DNA of 64,000 bases from positions 1-64,000 of the forward strand of contig JBBRMY010000001.1 of assembly GCA_038230595.1 (NCBI GenBank), given 5' to 3'. The notes below the pieces were generated by a model. That model did no database searches. It was not told the origin of the DNA and saw nothing but the letters and a program-made list of their open reading frames with translations. Position numbers and translations under genes: made by a program. The DNA comes from JBBRMY01 sp038230595 (GTDB lineage: Bacteria > Bacteroidota > Ignavibacteria > Tepidaquicellales > Tepidaquicellaceae). Every line of letters starts with the position of its first letter. Position 1 is the stretch's first letter. Positions 26,470-35,053 of the stretch are shown in pieces.

Positions 26470-27441
26470 TTACTTTACAATGTGGTTAGTATGCTCGTGC
26501 TCAGATATATATCTTTCTGCATCTATTGCAGCCATGCATCCCGTTCCCGCAGCTGTTATTGCCTGACGATAAACACTATCCTGAGCATCTCCGCACGCAA
26601 AAACACCGGGTATATTTGTTTCAGATGTAGATTTCTTTGTTATAAGATATCCAACATCGTCCATGTCGATCTGACCTTTAAAAAGATCTGTATTAGGCTT
26701 ATGCCCTATAGCAATAAATAATCCCTGAGCAGAGATATCTGTTATTTCATTTGTTACGAAATTTTTAACTCTAACTCCGGTAACTGATTTTCTCCCATCT
26801 TCATCTTTACCAAGAACTTCTTCCACTGCAGAATTAAGAACAAAGGAAATTTTTGGATTTGCCTTTGCGCGCTCAAGCATGATCATCGATGCTCTGAACG
26901 AATCTCTTCTGTGAATTAGAACAACTTCTTTAGCATGCTTTGTCAGATATGATGCCTCTTCCATTGCAGTATCTCCGCCGCCAACTACAATTACTTTCTG
27001 ATTTTTAAAAAAGAATCCGTCACATGTTGCGCATGCAGAAACACCATAACCCATGAATTTATCTTCTGAAGGCAAGCCAAGTAATTTAGCTGTAGCACCT
27101 GTTGCTATTATAACTGTTTCAGCAGTGTATTCTTCGTTGTCGTCCGTTTTTAATTTAAACGGTTTTGATCTTAGGTCAACTTCGCTGATATATTTAAAAA
27201 TTGATTTAGTACCAAATCTGTGCACCTGCTTTCTCATAACATCCATTAGTTCAGGTCCCTGGATTCCATGTTCAAATCCCGGGTAATTCTCAACTTCAGT
27301 TGTGATCATAAGCTGTCCGCCCGGCTGAATACCTTCGAACATAACTGGATTCAGATTTGCACGTGCCGCATATAGAGCGGCAGTAAATCCTGCCGGACCG
27401 GATCCTATAATAATAACTTTATGATGATTTTTGTTTGACAT
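26470..27441 (-). CDS. trxB: Thioredoxin reductase
   Basis: FAD/NADPH enzyme reducing thioredoxin. FAD motif IIGSGPAGFTAALYAARA at the N-terminus, redox-active C137-A-T-C140 (CATCDGFF), NADPH motif VVGGGDTAMEEA and the C-terminal FACGDAQD FAD loop. 323 residues, standard for low-molecular-weight TrxR. The upstream TPR gene ends 8 bp before the trxB start, so they may be one unit. Confidence 0.96.
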   Translation of the reverse strand: MSNKNHHKVIIIGSGPAGFTAALYAARANLNPVMFEGIQPGGQLMITTEVENYPGFEHGIQGPELMDVMRKQVHRFGTKSIFKYISEVDLRSKPFKLKTDDNEEYTAETVIIATGATAKLLGLPSEDKFMGYGVSACATCDGFFFKNQKVIVVGGGDTAMEEASYLTKHAKEVVLIHRRDSFRASMIMLERAKANPKISFVLNSAVEEVLGKDEDGRKSVTGVRVKNFVTNEITDISAQGLFIAIGHKPNTDLFKGQIDMDDVGYLITKKSTSETNIPGVFACGDAQDSVYRQAITAAGTGCMAAIDAERYISEHEHTNHIVK

Positions 27442-27449
27442 TTAAATTG

Positions 27450-29123
27450 TTAAGATTTTAATTTTGCTTTCAATGATTCATTATTCGGATCAAGGTCTAA
27501 AGCTTTTCTGTAAGAATTAACGGCATTATCTTTATCATTTAAAGCCCGGTATACATCACCCAAATGCTCAAGAACAACTGAGCTTTTTGGATTCACATTT
27601 ACAGATTTTAAAATATTTTCTTTTGCATCTGTAAATTTTCCCAGCTTAAAATATATCCATCCGATAGTATCCAGAAATGAAGAGCTTCCCGGATTTTTTA
27701 ATAATGATCTTTTTGACATATCGAGAGCTTTTGAAAGCTCAACTCCTCTTTCAGAAAGATTGTATGCATAATTGTTAAGTGCCAGCTCGTTTTCAGGATC
27801 TAATGCAAGAGCTTTTTCATAGGCAGCATCAGACTTATCAAAAATTTTCTGAGTATTATAAGAGCCCGCAAGAGTTACAAAAAGATTTACATCATTTGGA
27901 TTTATTTCAATTGCTTTCTCCAGAGCGACTGCAGCATCTCTTTCATTACCTTTTCTTTGTAAAGAAAGACCCCTGAAATAATACAGACGGTAATCATTTT
28001 CGTGCTTAACAATTCCATTGTCTATTACTTCAAGCGCTTTGTCATAGCTCCTGAGATTATAATAAGTAATACCAATATTTACATAAACTTCCGATGCAGT
28101 ATCTGCAAGCTGGACTGCCTTTAAAAAATTATCTTCGTAACCCTGCTGATTTTTTAAAACATCTATAGCTCCCAGGTAATAATATGGGATCCATTCAGTT
28201 GGATATTTTTCCTGAAGATAATTAAAAATATTCTCCGATATTACCGAAGCAGATGGATCAGTTTGTATCAGCCTGTAATAAAGCTCTCCTACCTGTACTT
28301 TTTCATAAAAGCTAAGCGTATCCTTGCCTATCATTTTTCTGAATTTATTGAAGCCTTTTTCAGATTCTCCCTTCAAAAAATATATCTTTACAAGCTGCGT
28401 CTGCATGTTTCTGTCTTTAGGGTCTAAAGCTGCAAGCTCCTCATAAATTTCTTCAGCTTCGGCAGTCCTGTTAAAGCTTTCATAGTACGAAGCGAGTATT
28501 TTTGTAACATCTTTGTTATATGGATCAAGCTTGTGAAGTGCCTGAACAACTCCCATAGCCTTAACACTGTCTTTGTTCGTTGTATAAATATCAAACATCT
28601 TCCTCAGCACATCAAAATCATAGCCGTAAAAGTCCGTAATTTTTTCATAGTAGATAATTGATTTCGCCGGCATTTTAAGTTCCTGATAAAGCCGAGCAAG
28701 AGTATAAAGTCCGAAAGTATAGCTGCTGTCCATTGCCAGAATACCTTCATAAGTTTCTGCAGCTTTCTGAAAATCTTTTTTTGAAATGTAAACCAAGGCA
28801 AGCTTTTCATTATAGCTTATATTTTTCGGCTCAATAGAAAGAGCTTTCTTCATATAAGGAAGAGCATCATCAGGCTTGTTAAGATATAGATATAAGTTTG
28901 CTATTGCGAAATTAATCCCGGCAGCATTATCATACTTTAGGGCAGTTTTATAATTTTCAAGTGCATCAAGAAAATGGGTCTGCAATTCGTAAGACTTGCC
29001 TTCAATAAAATATTCCTGTGCAACTCTTTTGTTTTTTACACTGTCTTTAAGAGGTTGAGCATTTGCCAAAGCAGGAAAAAGTAATGCAGCGATAAATAAG
29101 TATCTGAATATTATTAACATCAA
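27450..29123 (-). CDS. Secreted TPR-repeat protein
   Basis: 557 residues: signal peptide (LFIAALLFPALANAQ) then about a dozen tetratricopeptide repeats over the whole length (ALKYDNAAGINFAIANLYLY, LDPKDRNMQTQLVKIYFLKG, LDPENELALNNYAYNLSERG). It resembles the periplasmic/outer-membrane-associated TPR scaffolds of Bacteroidetes. No catalytic domain. Function unknown; likely protein-protein contacts in the periplasm. Upstream of trxB, divergent from nuoJ. Confidence 0.85.
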   Translation of the reverse strand: MMLIIFRYLFIAALLFPALANAQPLKDSVKNKRVAQEYFIEGKSYELQTHFLDALENYKTALKYDNAAGINFAIANLYLYLNKPDDALPYMKKALSIEPKNISYNEKLALVYISKKDFQKAAETYEGILAMDSSYTFGLYTLARLYQELKMPAKSIIYYEKITDFYGYDFDVLRKMFDIYTTNKDSVKAMGVVQALHKLDPYNKDVTKILASYYESFNRTAEAEEIYEELAALDPKDRNMQTQLVKIYFLKGESEKGFNKFRKMIGKDTLSFYEKVQVGELYYRLIQTDPSASVISENIFNYLQEKYPTEWIPYYYLGAIDVLKNQQGYEDNFLKAVQLADTASEVYVNIGITYYNLRSYDKALEVIDNGIVKHENDYRLYYFRGLSLQRKGNERDAAVALEKAIEINPNDVNLFVTLAGSYNTQKIFDKSDAAYEKALALDPENELALNNYAYNLSERGVELSKALDMSKRSLLKNPGSSSFLDTIGWIYFKLGKFTDAKENILKSVNVNPKSSVVLEHLGDVYRALNDKDNAVNSYRKALDLDPNNESLKAKLKS

Positions 29124-29259
29124 ATTAATTTAAATTTAAAACATCCTAAATTCAATTAAGATTGCAATAACGTTAATGTAAAAAACATAAATTCACAGGT
29201 TTTAGAATTACAATTTTAAATTATTAAACATATATTACATCAAGTTTCAAATCATTTTA

Positions 29260-29778
29260 ATGCAATTCACCTTAGAAACCTTCTTATTCATTGCTTTAAG
29301 TGTCCTTTCTATAGCTTCTGCTATATTGATGGTAACAAGGAAAAGCCCAATAAACAGTGCTTTATTCCTTATATTAAACTTTTTTACAGTCTCCGGTATC
29401 TACCTGTTACTCCGCGCTCAATTCATTGCAATTATTCAGGTGCTGGTATACATGGGTGCTATCATGGTGCTTTTCCTTTTCGTTATTATGCTTTTGAATT
29501 TAGGTGATGAAAAGGGATTAAATGAAAAGTTCTCCTTTAAAAAAATAACAGCTACCTTACTTTCTGTTTTACTTGCCTGTCTATTGGGTTTTACTGTTTA
29601 TTTCGGATTTGCAGATAAGAGTGAAGGTATGAGCCCGAATGCTGTGAATTTAGGAACAGCAGAAACTCTCGGAAAAGAGCTTACTACAAATTATGCAGTT
29701 CCATTTGAACTCGCTTCGTTTTTACTTCTTGCTGGTATAGTAGGAGCAGTTGTTCTTGCTAAGAAAAAGTTCGATTAA
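29260..29778 (+). CDS. nuoJ: NADH-quinone oxidoreductase subunit J
   Basis: Membrane subunit of complex I. 172 residues with five hydrophobic helices; the conserved NSALFLILNFFTVSGIYLLL and YMGAIMVLFLFVIMLLN segments (helix 3 with the pi-bulge) are clear. It stands alone between a TPR gene and serS instead of between nuoI and nuoK, so complex I genes are scattered in this genome. Confidence 0.92.
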   Translation: MQFTLETFLFIALSVLSIASAILMVTRKSPINSALFLILNFFTVSGIYLLLRAQFIAIIQVLVYMGAIMVLFLFVIMLLNLGDEKGLNEKFSFKKITATLLSVLLACLLGFTVYFGFADKSEGMSPNAVNLGTAETLGKELTTNYAVPFELASFLLLAGIVGAVVLAKKKFD

Positions 29779-29784
29779 CAAAAT

Positions 29785-31059
29785 TTATATCTTATGCCAG
29801 CCTGTATATTTTCTTAATACTTCCGGTACTGAAATATTTCCTTTTTCATCCTGATAAGTTTCAAGCAATGAAACCATCAATCGTGATGTAGCTAATCCTG
29901 AACCATTGAGCAAATGTACAAACTCATTTTTAGTTTTTCCATTCTCCAGCTTTTTCTTATATCTTATTTCGCCTCTTCTTGATTGAAAATCAGTACAATT
30001 GCTGACGGAAGAAGCTTCCAGCCATTTATCTTCTGCATATGACCATACTTCAATATCATAACACTTTGACGCAGAGAAAGAAAGATCTCCTGTACAAAGC
30101 TCAATAATTCTGTAATGGATTTCCAAAGCATCTAAGATCCTGCACGCATCGTTCAGCATCTTTTCCATTTCACTGTATGAATCTTCAGGCTTGCTGAAAT
30201 TTATAAGCTCAACTTTATTGAACTGATGTACTCTTAAAAATCCTTTAGTATCTTTACCATAGCTTCCTGCTTCTCTTCTGAAGCAATTTGAATATCCGCT
30301 GTACTTTATAGGAAGATTTTCTTCTTTTAAGATCTCATCTCTATGAATATTTATTATAGGCACTTCAGATGTTGGGATTGCAAACAAGTCATCCCGTTCC
30401 ATATAATACATATCATCTTCAAACTTTGGCACTTTCTCAGCAGCAACCATTGAAGCACGGTTTACAAGAACAGGAGTCATTACTTCTGTATATCCATTCG
30501 CTATATGAGTATCGAGCATGAAATTTATTAATGCTCTTTCAAGTGTTGCGCCTTTTCCCATGTATAATGCAAAGCCGCTGCCAGTTATTTTAGCTCCTCT
30601 TTCAAAATCCAGTATGTTTAATTTTTTTGAAAGCTCTAAATGATCTTTTGGCTTAAAGCTAAAATTTTTCTTCTCTCCCTTTGTTTTCACCTCAACATTC
30701 TCAGACGCATCTTTTCCAAATGGAACGGAGTCATCAGGTAATGCCGGAATATCTCTTAAAACTAGATTAATTTTTTCATCAACTGATTTTAAGTTTTCTT
30801 CGAATGTCTTTATTTTTTCGGAGATCAGTTTCATTTCAGATTTAATGTCATCGGTATTTTCTTTGTTACGCATCATCACTGCCACTTTATCAGAAGACTT
30901 ATTCTTTTCTGACTTCAGCTTTTCAAGTTCATTAAGCACTTCAAGCTTTTCTTTATAGTCACTTAGAAGTTGATCAATTAATGTAGCATCTTCTTTTCTT
31001 GAAGTTAACTTTTGCTTAACTGACTCTGTATTGTCGCGTATGTATTTTATATCGAGCAT
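29785..31059 (-). CDS. serS: Seryl-tRNA synthetase
   Basis: Class II aminoacyl-tRNA synthetase charging tRNA-Ser. N-terminal long coiled-coil arm (~25-105, Lys/Glu rich), then the catalytic core with motif 2 FRREAGSYGKDTKGFLRVHQF, TSEVPI and motif 3 GSGLATSRLM. 424 residues, normal. Convergent with nuoJ, 6 bp apart. Confidence 0.97.
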   Translation of the reverse strand: MLDIKYIRDNTESVKQKLTSRKEDATLIDQLLSDYKEKLEVLNELEKLKSEKNKSSDKVAVMMRNKENTDDIKSEMKLISEKIKTFEENLKSVDEKINLVLRDIPALPDDSVPFGKDASENVEVKTKGEKKNFSFKPKDHLELSKKLNILDFERGAKITGSGFALYMGKGATLERALINFMLDTHIANGYTEVMTPVLVNRASMVAAEKVPKFEDDMYYMERDDLFAIPTSEVPIINIHRDEILKEENLPIKYSGYSNCFRREAGSYGKDTKGFLRVHQFNKVELINFSKPEDSYSEMEKMLNDACRILDALEIHYRIIELCTGDLSFSASKCYDIEVWSYAEDKWLEASSVSNCTDFQSRRGEIRYKKKLENGKTKNEFVHLLNGSGLATSRLMVSLLETYQDEKGNISVPEVLRKYTGWHKI

Positions 31060-31084
31060 TTTTGTAATTAAAATTTAATACTTA

Positions 31085-31135
31085 TTCTTTTCTCCGCTAC
31101 GCGGAATATCAGGTTTCCCGATCTCGCAGGAATGA
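31085..31135. repeat. Short palindromic intergenic repeat
   Basis: Contains CTCCGC-TAC-GCGGA and a GATCTCGCAGGAATGACA tail. The CGGAATGAC/CATTCCGC words also appear in the element at 19430-19560. Lies in the 90-bp space between serS and the RmlD-like gene. Confidence 0.4.
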
Positions 31136-31149
31136 CAATAATTTTTAAA

Positions 31150-32043
31150 TTATTCCCCCAACTGAACCTTCAAAAGTCTTATTCCCTCAAGTGAATCCAT
31201 AGTTTTAAAACCCATCTGAGTTTCAGCTTTTAAAGTTGTAAGTCCTGAATTTAAAGGTCTGGCTGCTGCCTGCTGAAGGTCTTTAGTTTTGATCTTTGTT
31301 ATCATGTTCTTGTCAAATTTAAAAACATCACAAAGTATCATTGCAAAATCATATCTGGAAATTATATCAATGCCGGCAATATTGTAGATGCCTTTAAGAT
31401 TTTTTTCTATTGACTTTAAAATTGCATAAGCAAGATCATCTGCCATTGTTGAGTTTCCGATCATATCATCAACAATTTTTATGGGCTCATTATTCTTAAG
31501 CATGTTTATCATCCAGACTGCAAAGTTTGGCTTTACATTTACACCTGTTCCATAAAGAACCATTGTTCTTAATATTGTATAATTGATCGTACTTGTTGTA
31601 ACTGCATTTTCAGCAGCCAGCTTTGATCTTCCGTAAAACGAAACCGGACTTGGAGTTGCTTCTTCGGTATACGGACCATTTTTACCATCGAAAATATAAT
31701 CAGTTGAAATATGGATCAGCTTGCAATTCTCTTTTCTGCAGGCGATTATCAGATTTTTTACTCCATCAACATTAATTCTCCAGCTAAGCTCTCTCTCGGT
31801 TTCACATGCATCTACATTGGTGAAAGCTGCACAGTTTACAATAACATTTGGTTCATAGAAGGCAACCATTTTTTTTACATCTTCCTTAGCGGTAATGTCA
31901 AGCTTCTCATATTTACCTGCATATTCCAGATATGACTTATCTTCTGCTGAAGTTAAGATCAGATCATAATTAGTTTCACGCAGCAGCAAGGTTGTAAGTG
32001 CTTGACCTAAAAGACCGTTCGAACCTGTAATGAAAATTTTCAT
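31150..32043 (-). CDS. dTDP-4-dehydrorhamnose reductase-like SDR
   Basis: Extended SDR with NAD(P) loop GSNGLLGQAL, NCAAFTNVDACETE, STDYIFDG and catalytic YGRSKLAAE, all typical for RmlD-type reductases that make dTDP-rhamnose. 297 residues. No rmlA/B/C partners are adjacent, so it may act on another nucleotide or thiol-linked sugar. Directly downstream (4 bp) of the PfkB kinase, so one unit with it. Confidence 0.82.
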   Translation of the reverse strand: MKIFITGSNGLLGQALTTLLLRETNYDLILTSAEDKSYLEYAGKYEKLDITAKEDVKKMVAFYEPNVIVNCAAFTNVDACETERELSWRINVDGVKNLIIACRKENCKLIHISTDYIFDGKNGPYTEEATPSPVSFYGRSKLAAENAVTTSTINYTILRTMVLYGTGVNVKPNFAVWMINMLKNNEPIKIVDDMIGNSTMADDLAYAILKSIEKNLKGIYNIAGIDIISRYDFAMILCDVFKFDKNMITKIKTKDLQQAAARPLNSGLTTLKAETQMGFKTMDSLEGIRLLKVQLGE

Positions 32044-32047
32044 CGTA

Positions 32048-32983
32048 TCACTTCAACTTTATAAGATCTTCGAGTCCTTCTAACGATACATTGAAAGAGG
32101 CTTTTCTGTTTGCAAAGTTCATTGCCTTCATTATATCTTTCGATTGTGAATATTCAATTGTGAATGAAGAAGCGAATACATCTCCGCATCCTGTTGAATC
32201 AGCAAAATGTGGATTCTCAATAGCATTAAGGTCCAGCCTGTCAAGATCAGTAAATGTGTTCTCCTGAAAAGTTTTCTGCTTTGTTACATATCCTGTTACA
32301 CCGGATTTCCCCCGTGTGATCATTAAAGCTTTAACAGCTGAATGCGGACTTAATAAAATATCCGAAGCCGTTTCATATTCTTTTTTCTTCTCTCTGGAAA
32401 TTGTTACTGCTTCAAATTCATTCATCTGAACAGTGTCAGTATGCGTGCACCAGTCCAGCCAGTTATCGACATATCTGTGTATCCGTGATCCGTCTTCTCT
32501 TGTTTCCATAACAATATTATGGATATCAATATGAATATATTTGGGAAAATATTTCCTTATCCTTTTCAGAGTTTCAATGGATATATCAACTCCGGATATC
32601 ATATTGATAAGCATTGCATCACCTGAGCTTAAAAAGCCTTCTATCCATTCAAATGAAAGCTCATAAGTTGGCTCAGTAGAATTTTCCATTCTTGCATGCT
32701 TGTCAGAATCAGTAGGATTATAATATAAAAAAACCTTTCTTGTAGGATGACTGCATTTTTTTATTCCGTCTGTTTTTATGTTTGGATATTTTTTCAGGAT
32801 ATCCAGTATTGCATCGTATTCATCGGAGCCAAGATTCATCAGCGGAGTAACAGTATCACCTTTTTTGCAAAGAACTGCCATTGCAATAATTGAGTAAAGA
32901 ATACCTCCGTAACTTTTTATAGTTTCACCGTCAGCTTTGTGTATTTCATCAACACAAGGCTCGCCTAAAACAAGAAAATTCAT
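32048..32983 (-). CDS. PfkB-family carbohydrate kinase
   Basis: Ribokinase-fold sugar kinase of 311 residues. The C-terminal PfkB signature is DSTGCGDVFASSF with the catalytic base D268; the first-motif region GEPCVDEIHKADG ... YGGILYSI is diverged. Substrate unknown; sits with an RmlD-like reductase, so a sugar modification task for envelope polysaccharide is possible. Confidence 0.85.
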   Translation of the reverse strand: MNFLVLGEPCVDEIHKADGETIKSYGGILYSIIAMAVLCKKGDTVTPLMNLGSDEYDAILDILKKYPNIKTDGIKKCSHPTRKVFLYYNPTDSDKHARMENSTEPTYELSFEWIEGFLSSGDAMLINMISGVDISIETLKRIRKYFPKYIHIDIHNIVMETREDGSRIHRYVDNWLDWCTHTDTVQMNEFEAVTISREKKKEYETASDILLSPHSAVKALMITRGKSGVTGYVTKQKTFQENTFTDLDRLDLNAIENPHFADSTGCGDVFASSFTIEYSQSKDIMKAMNFANRKASFNVSLEGLEDLIKLK

Positions 32984-33032
32984 TTAGATATTAATTGAAA
33001 AATGGTTTTATAAAAGGGGCTGATAAGTGGAG

Positions 33033-33908
33033 TTAATTATCAAAAGCTTTGTTTAGCAGCTCTTTGCTTCTCTTCCTGGCACTTACTCCGCCGAAGTTCA
33101 CTGTTATTGTTCCCTGATGTGTAATTCCAAGATCGGTATGATTATATATAGCGTAATCAAGCTGGAAGAGATTATAATTAAATCCAACTCCGGCAGTAAA
33201 AACTGAAGGCTCAGAACTTACTCCTGCACGAAGGTCTATATAATCCATTATTGAATATTCAAAGCCGCCTTTTATTGAAAGCGGATATCTTACATCTTTC
33301 TCTGCTTCAAGCGTAAGATTGAGGTCAGTTGCCGGATGAAAATTAAAGCCTGTCTTGTAAACTTGTGCAAGCTTTTCTCCTGATGCACCTATCTTTGATC
33401 CTGTCAGGTTCTTACCGAAAAAACCCCATCTTAGATATTTTGTAATATATGCCATTGCGCCAAGATCAACTCCGAAACTTGAAGCTGAGCCATAGCCCTG
33501 AATGCTCAGGCTGTAATAATTAATATTTGCTCCGTAGAAAAATTTCCCAAGATAACTTTTACCAAACGATACAATTCCGTTCGTTTCTCTGTAAAGTGAT
33601 GATCCATAAGTTTTAAATCCAAGTCCAAGTGTACCGAATTTTAAAGGTTCGGCATATGTTAAAGATGCAGTAGATATATCACTTACTCCATATGGAGACG
33701 GAGCATAAAATGCAGATATTTCTCTTGAAGTAACCTGCCCTAAACCGGAAGGATTAAAGAAAATTGCTAATGAATTATCTGAAAGAGAAGTAAAAGCACC
33801 ACCCATTCCAATAGCTCGTGCTCCAAGGTCAGAATTTTCAAACTGACTATATGAAACTTTTACAGTTAATAGAACTATAAATGCTATAAGAATAGTATAC
33901 TTTTTCAA
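33033..33908 (-). CDS. PorV/PorQ-family outer membrane protein
   Basis: Signal peptide (IAFIVLLTVKVSYSQ) followed by the PorV/PorQ start GARAIGMGGAFTSLSDNSLAIFFNPSGLG, then alternating beta strands to residue ~280, consistent with a FadL-like barrel. In T9SS bacteria PorV is the shuttle for cargo after transport and PorQ is linked to the attachment complex. 291 residues, shorter than PorV (~390) and nearer PorQ size. Divergent from the DUF4835 gene, 74 bp apart. Confidence 0.8.
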   Translation of the reverse strand: MKKYTILIAFIVLLTVKVSYSQFENSDLGARAIGMGGAFTSLSDNSLAIFFNPSGLGQVTSREISAFYAPSPYGVSDISTASLTYAEPLKFGTLGLGFKTYGSSLYRETNGIVSFGKSYLGKFFYGANINYYSLSIQGYGSASSFGVDLGAMAYITKYLRWGFFGKNLTGSKIGASGEKLAQVYKTGFNFHPATDLNLTLEAEKDVRYPLSIKGGFEYSIMDYIDLRAGVSSEPSVFTAGVGFNYNLFQLDYAIYNHTDLGITHQGTITVNFGGVSARKRSKELLNKAFDN

Positions 33909-33982
33909 ATATATGAATTGATTATTTAATACAATAAAATCAATTTAAAATATATAAATATCAATTTAAAAAAGATACAAAA

Positions 33983-34915
33983 ATGCGTCAAAAAATGCAT
34001 CCAAGATACTTTTTTGTGATTATCTGTATTATTATGATTATGAGCTCAGGTTATATTAAAGCTCAGGATATGCAGGTTGTGGTTACATTGAATACGGAAT
34101 CTATTTCTGCCGATTCAAGGGACCGTTTGTCTTCTTTTAAGCAGCAGGTTGAAGATTACCTGAATAAAAATAAATTTCATGAAAAGAGGCTGGATCCGGA
34201 TTATACAATTCCTGTGCAGATGAATTTTAGTTTTACTTCTGTCAGCGGTTTAGACGGATATAATGTAAAGCTCATTGTGCAAAGTCAGAGAAAAGTTTAT
34301 GAACTGATCAAAACAAATTCTCCAAGACTTTCTCCTATGTTCCGAATTCTTGATGAAAGAATTGCATTCACATATAATAAATCTATGTCCTTCATTAGGA
34401 ACGATCAGAGATTTGATCCTCTGATCAGCTTACTGGATTATTATACTTACATGATCTTAGGTTATGATGAAGACTCATATTTTCCGAAAGGTGGAAATAA
34501 ATATTTTCAGAAAGCTCTTGATATTTGTAACAAGCCGATCTCAGATAAGAATGGCTGGACTGAAACCGGAGGTGGTTCAAAGCCTTCCCGGCTACAGCTT
34601 GTGGAAGAGATACTTAGTACAAAATTTGATGACTACAGAAAAGGTTATTTTGAATATGAATGGATGGGAATGGATTCCCTTACAGTTATAAAATCTCATG
34701 CATTGCGCAATATACTTTTCGCTCTGGAAAAAATCGATAAGGTTAAGAAAAATGCCGTCCGTGCATTTAATATTGATATCTTTTTTGACACTAAGAATAA
34801 GGAGATAGCAGATGTATTTCTGGATTACGGCGACAGGGCTGTATATGATAAGCTGTCTCAGTTTGACCCTGCACATAGAAATGAATATGACGATGCCCGG
34901 CAGCGGGCGCGGTGA
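33983..34915 (+). CDS. DUF4835 (PorD-like) periplasmic protein
   Basis: 310 residues with a signal peptide (FFVIICIIMIMSSGYIKAQD) and the DUF4835 layout: N-terminal VVVTLNTESI...FKQQVEDYLNKNKF, the mid IPVQMNFSFTSVSG...Y.VKLIVQSQRKVYE, and the YYTYMILGYDEDSYFPKGGN...FQKA motif. DUF4835 is the PorD family, reported among T9SS-associated genes. Divergent partner of the PorV/PorQ gene suggests shared control. Confidence 0.82.
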   Translation: MRQKMHPRYFFVIICIIMIMSSGYIKAQDMQVVVTLNTESISADSRDRLSSFKQQVEDYLNKNKFHEKRLDPDYTIPVQMNFSFTSVSGLDGYNVKLIVQSQRKVYELIKTNSPRLSPMFRILDERIAFTYNKSMSFIRNDQRFDPLISLLDYYTYMILGYDEDSYFPKGGNKYFQKALDICNKPISDKNGWTETGGGSKPSRLQLVEEILSTKFDDYRKGYFEYEWMGMDSLTVIKSHALRNILFALEKIDKVKKNAVRAFNIDIFFDTKNKEIADVFLDYGDRAVYDKLSQFDPAHRNEYDDARQRAR

Positions 34916-34948
34916 TGAATTCATTACTAGTTGAATTTTAAAGCTATA

Positions 34949-34983
34949 GTCAGAATGATCCCGGGTTCATTCTGACATTTTTA
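34949..34983 (+). terminator. Intrinsic terminator after DUF4835 gene
   Basis: GTCAGAATGA / TCATTCTGAC 10-bp stem with an 8-nt CG-rich loop, then ATTTTT. Confidence 0.8.
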
Positions 34984-35053
34984 ATACACTTTTGGAACAT
35001 TCTTTCCGCATTTTCGTAAACTAAAATTAATATTTAAGCACAAAAATCAAATA

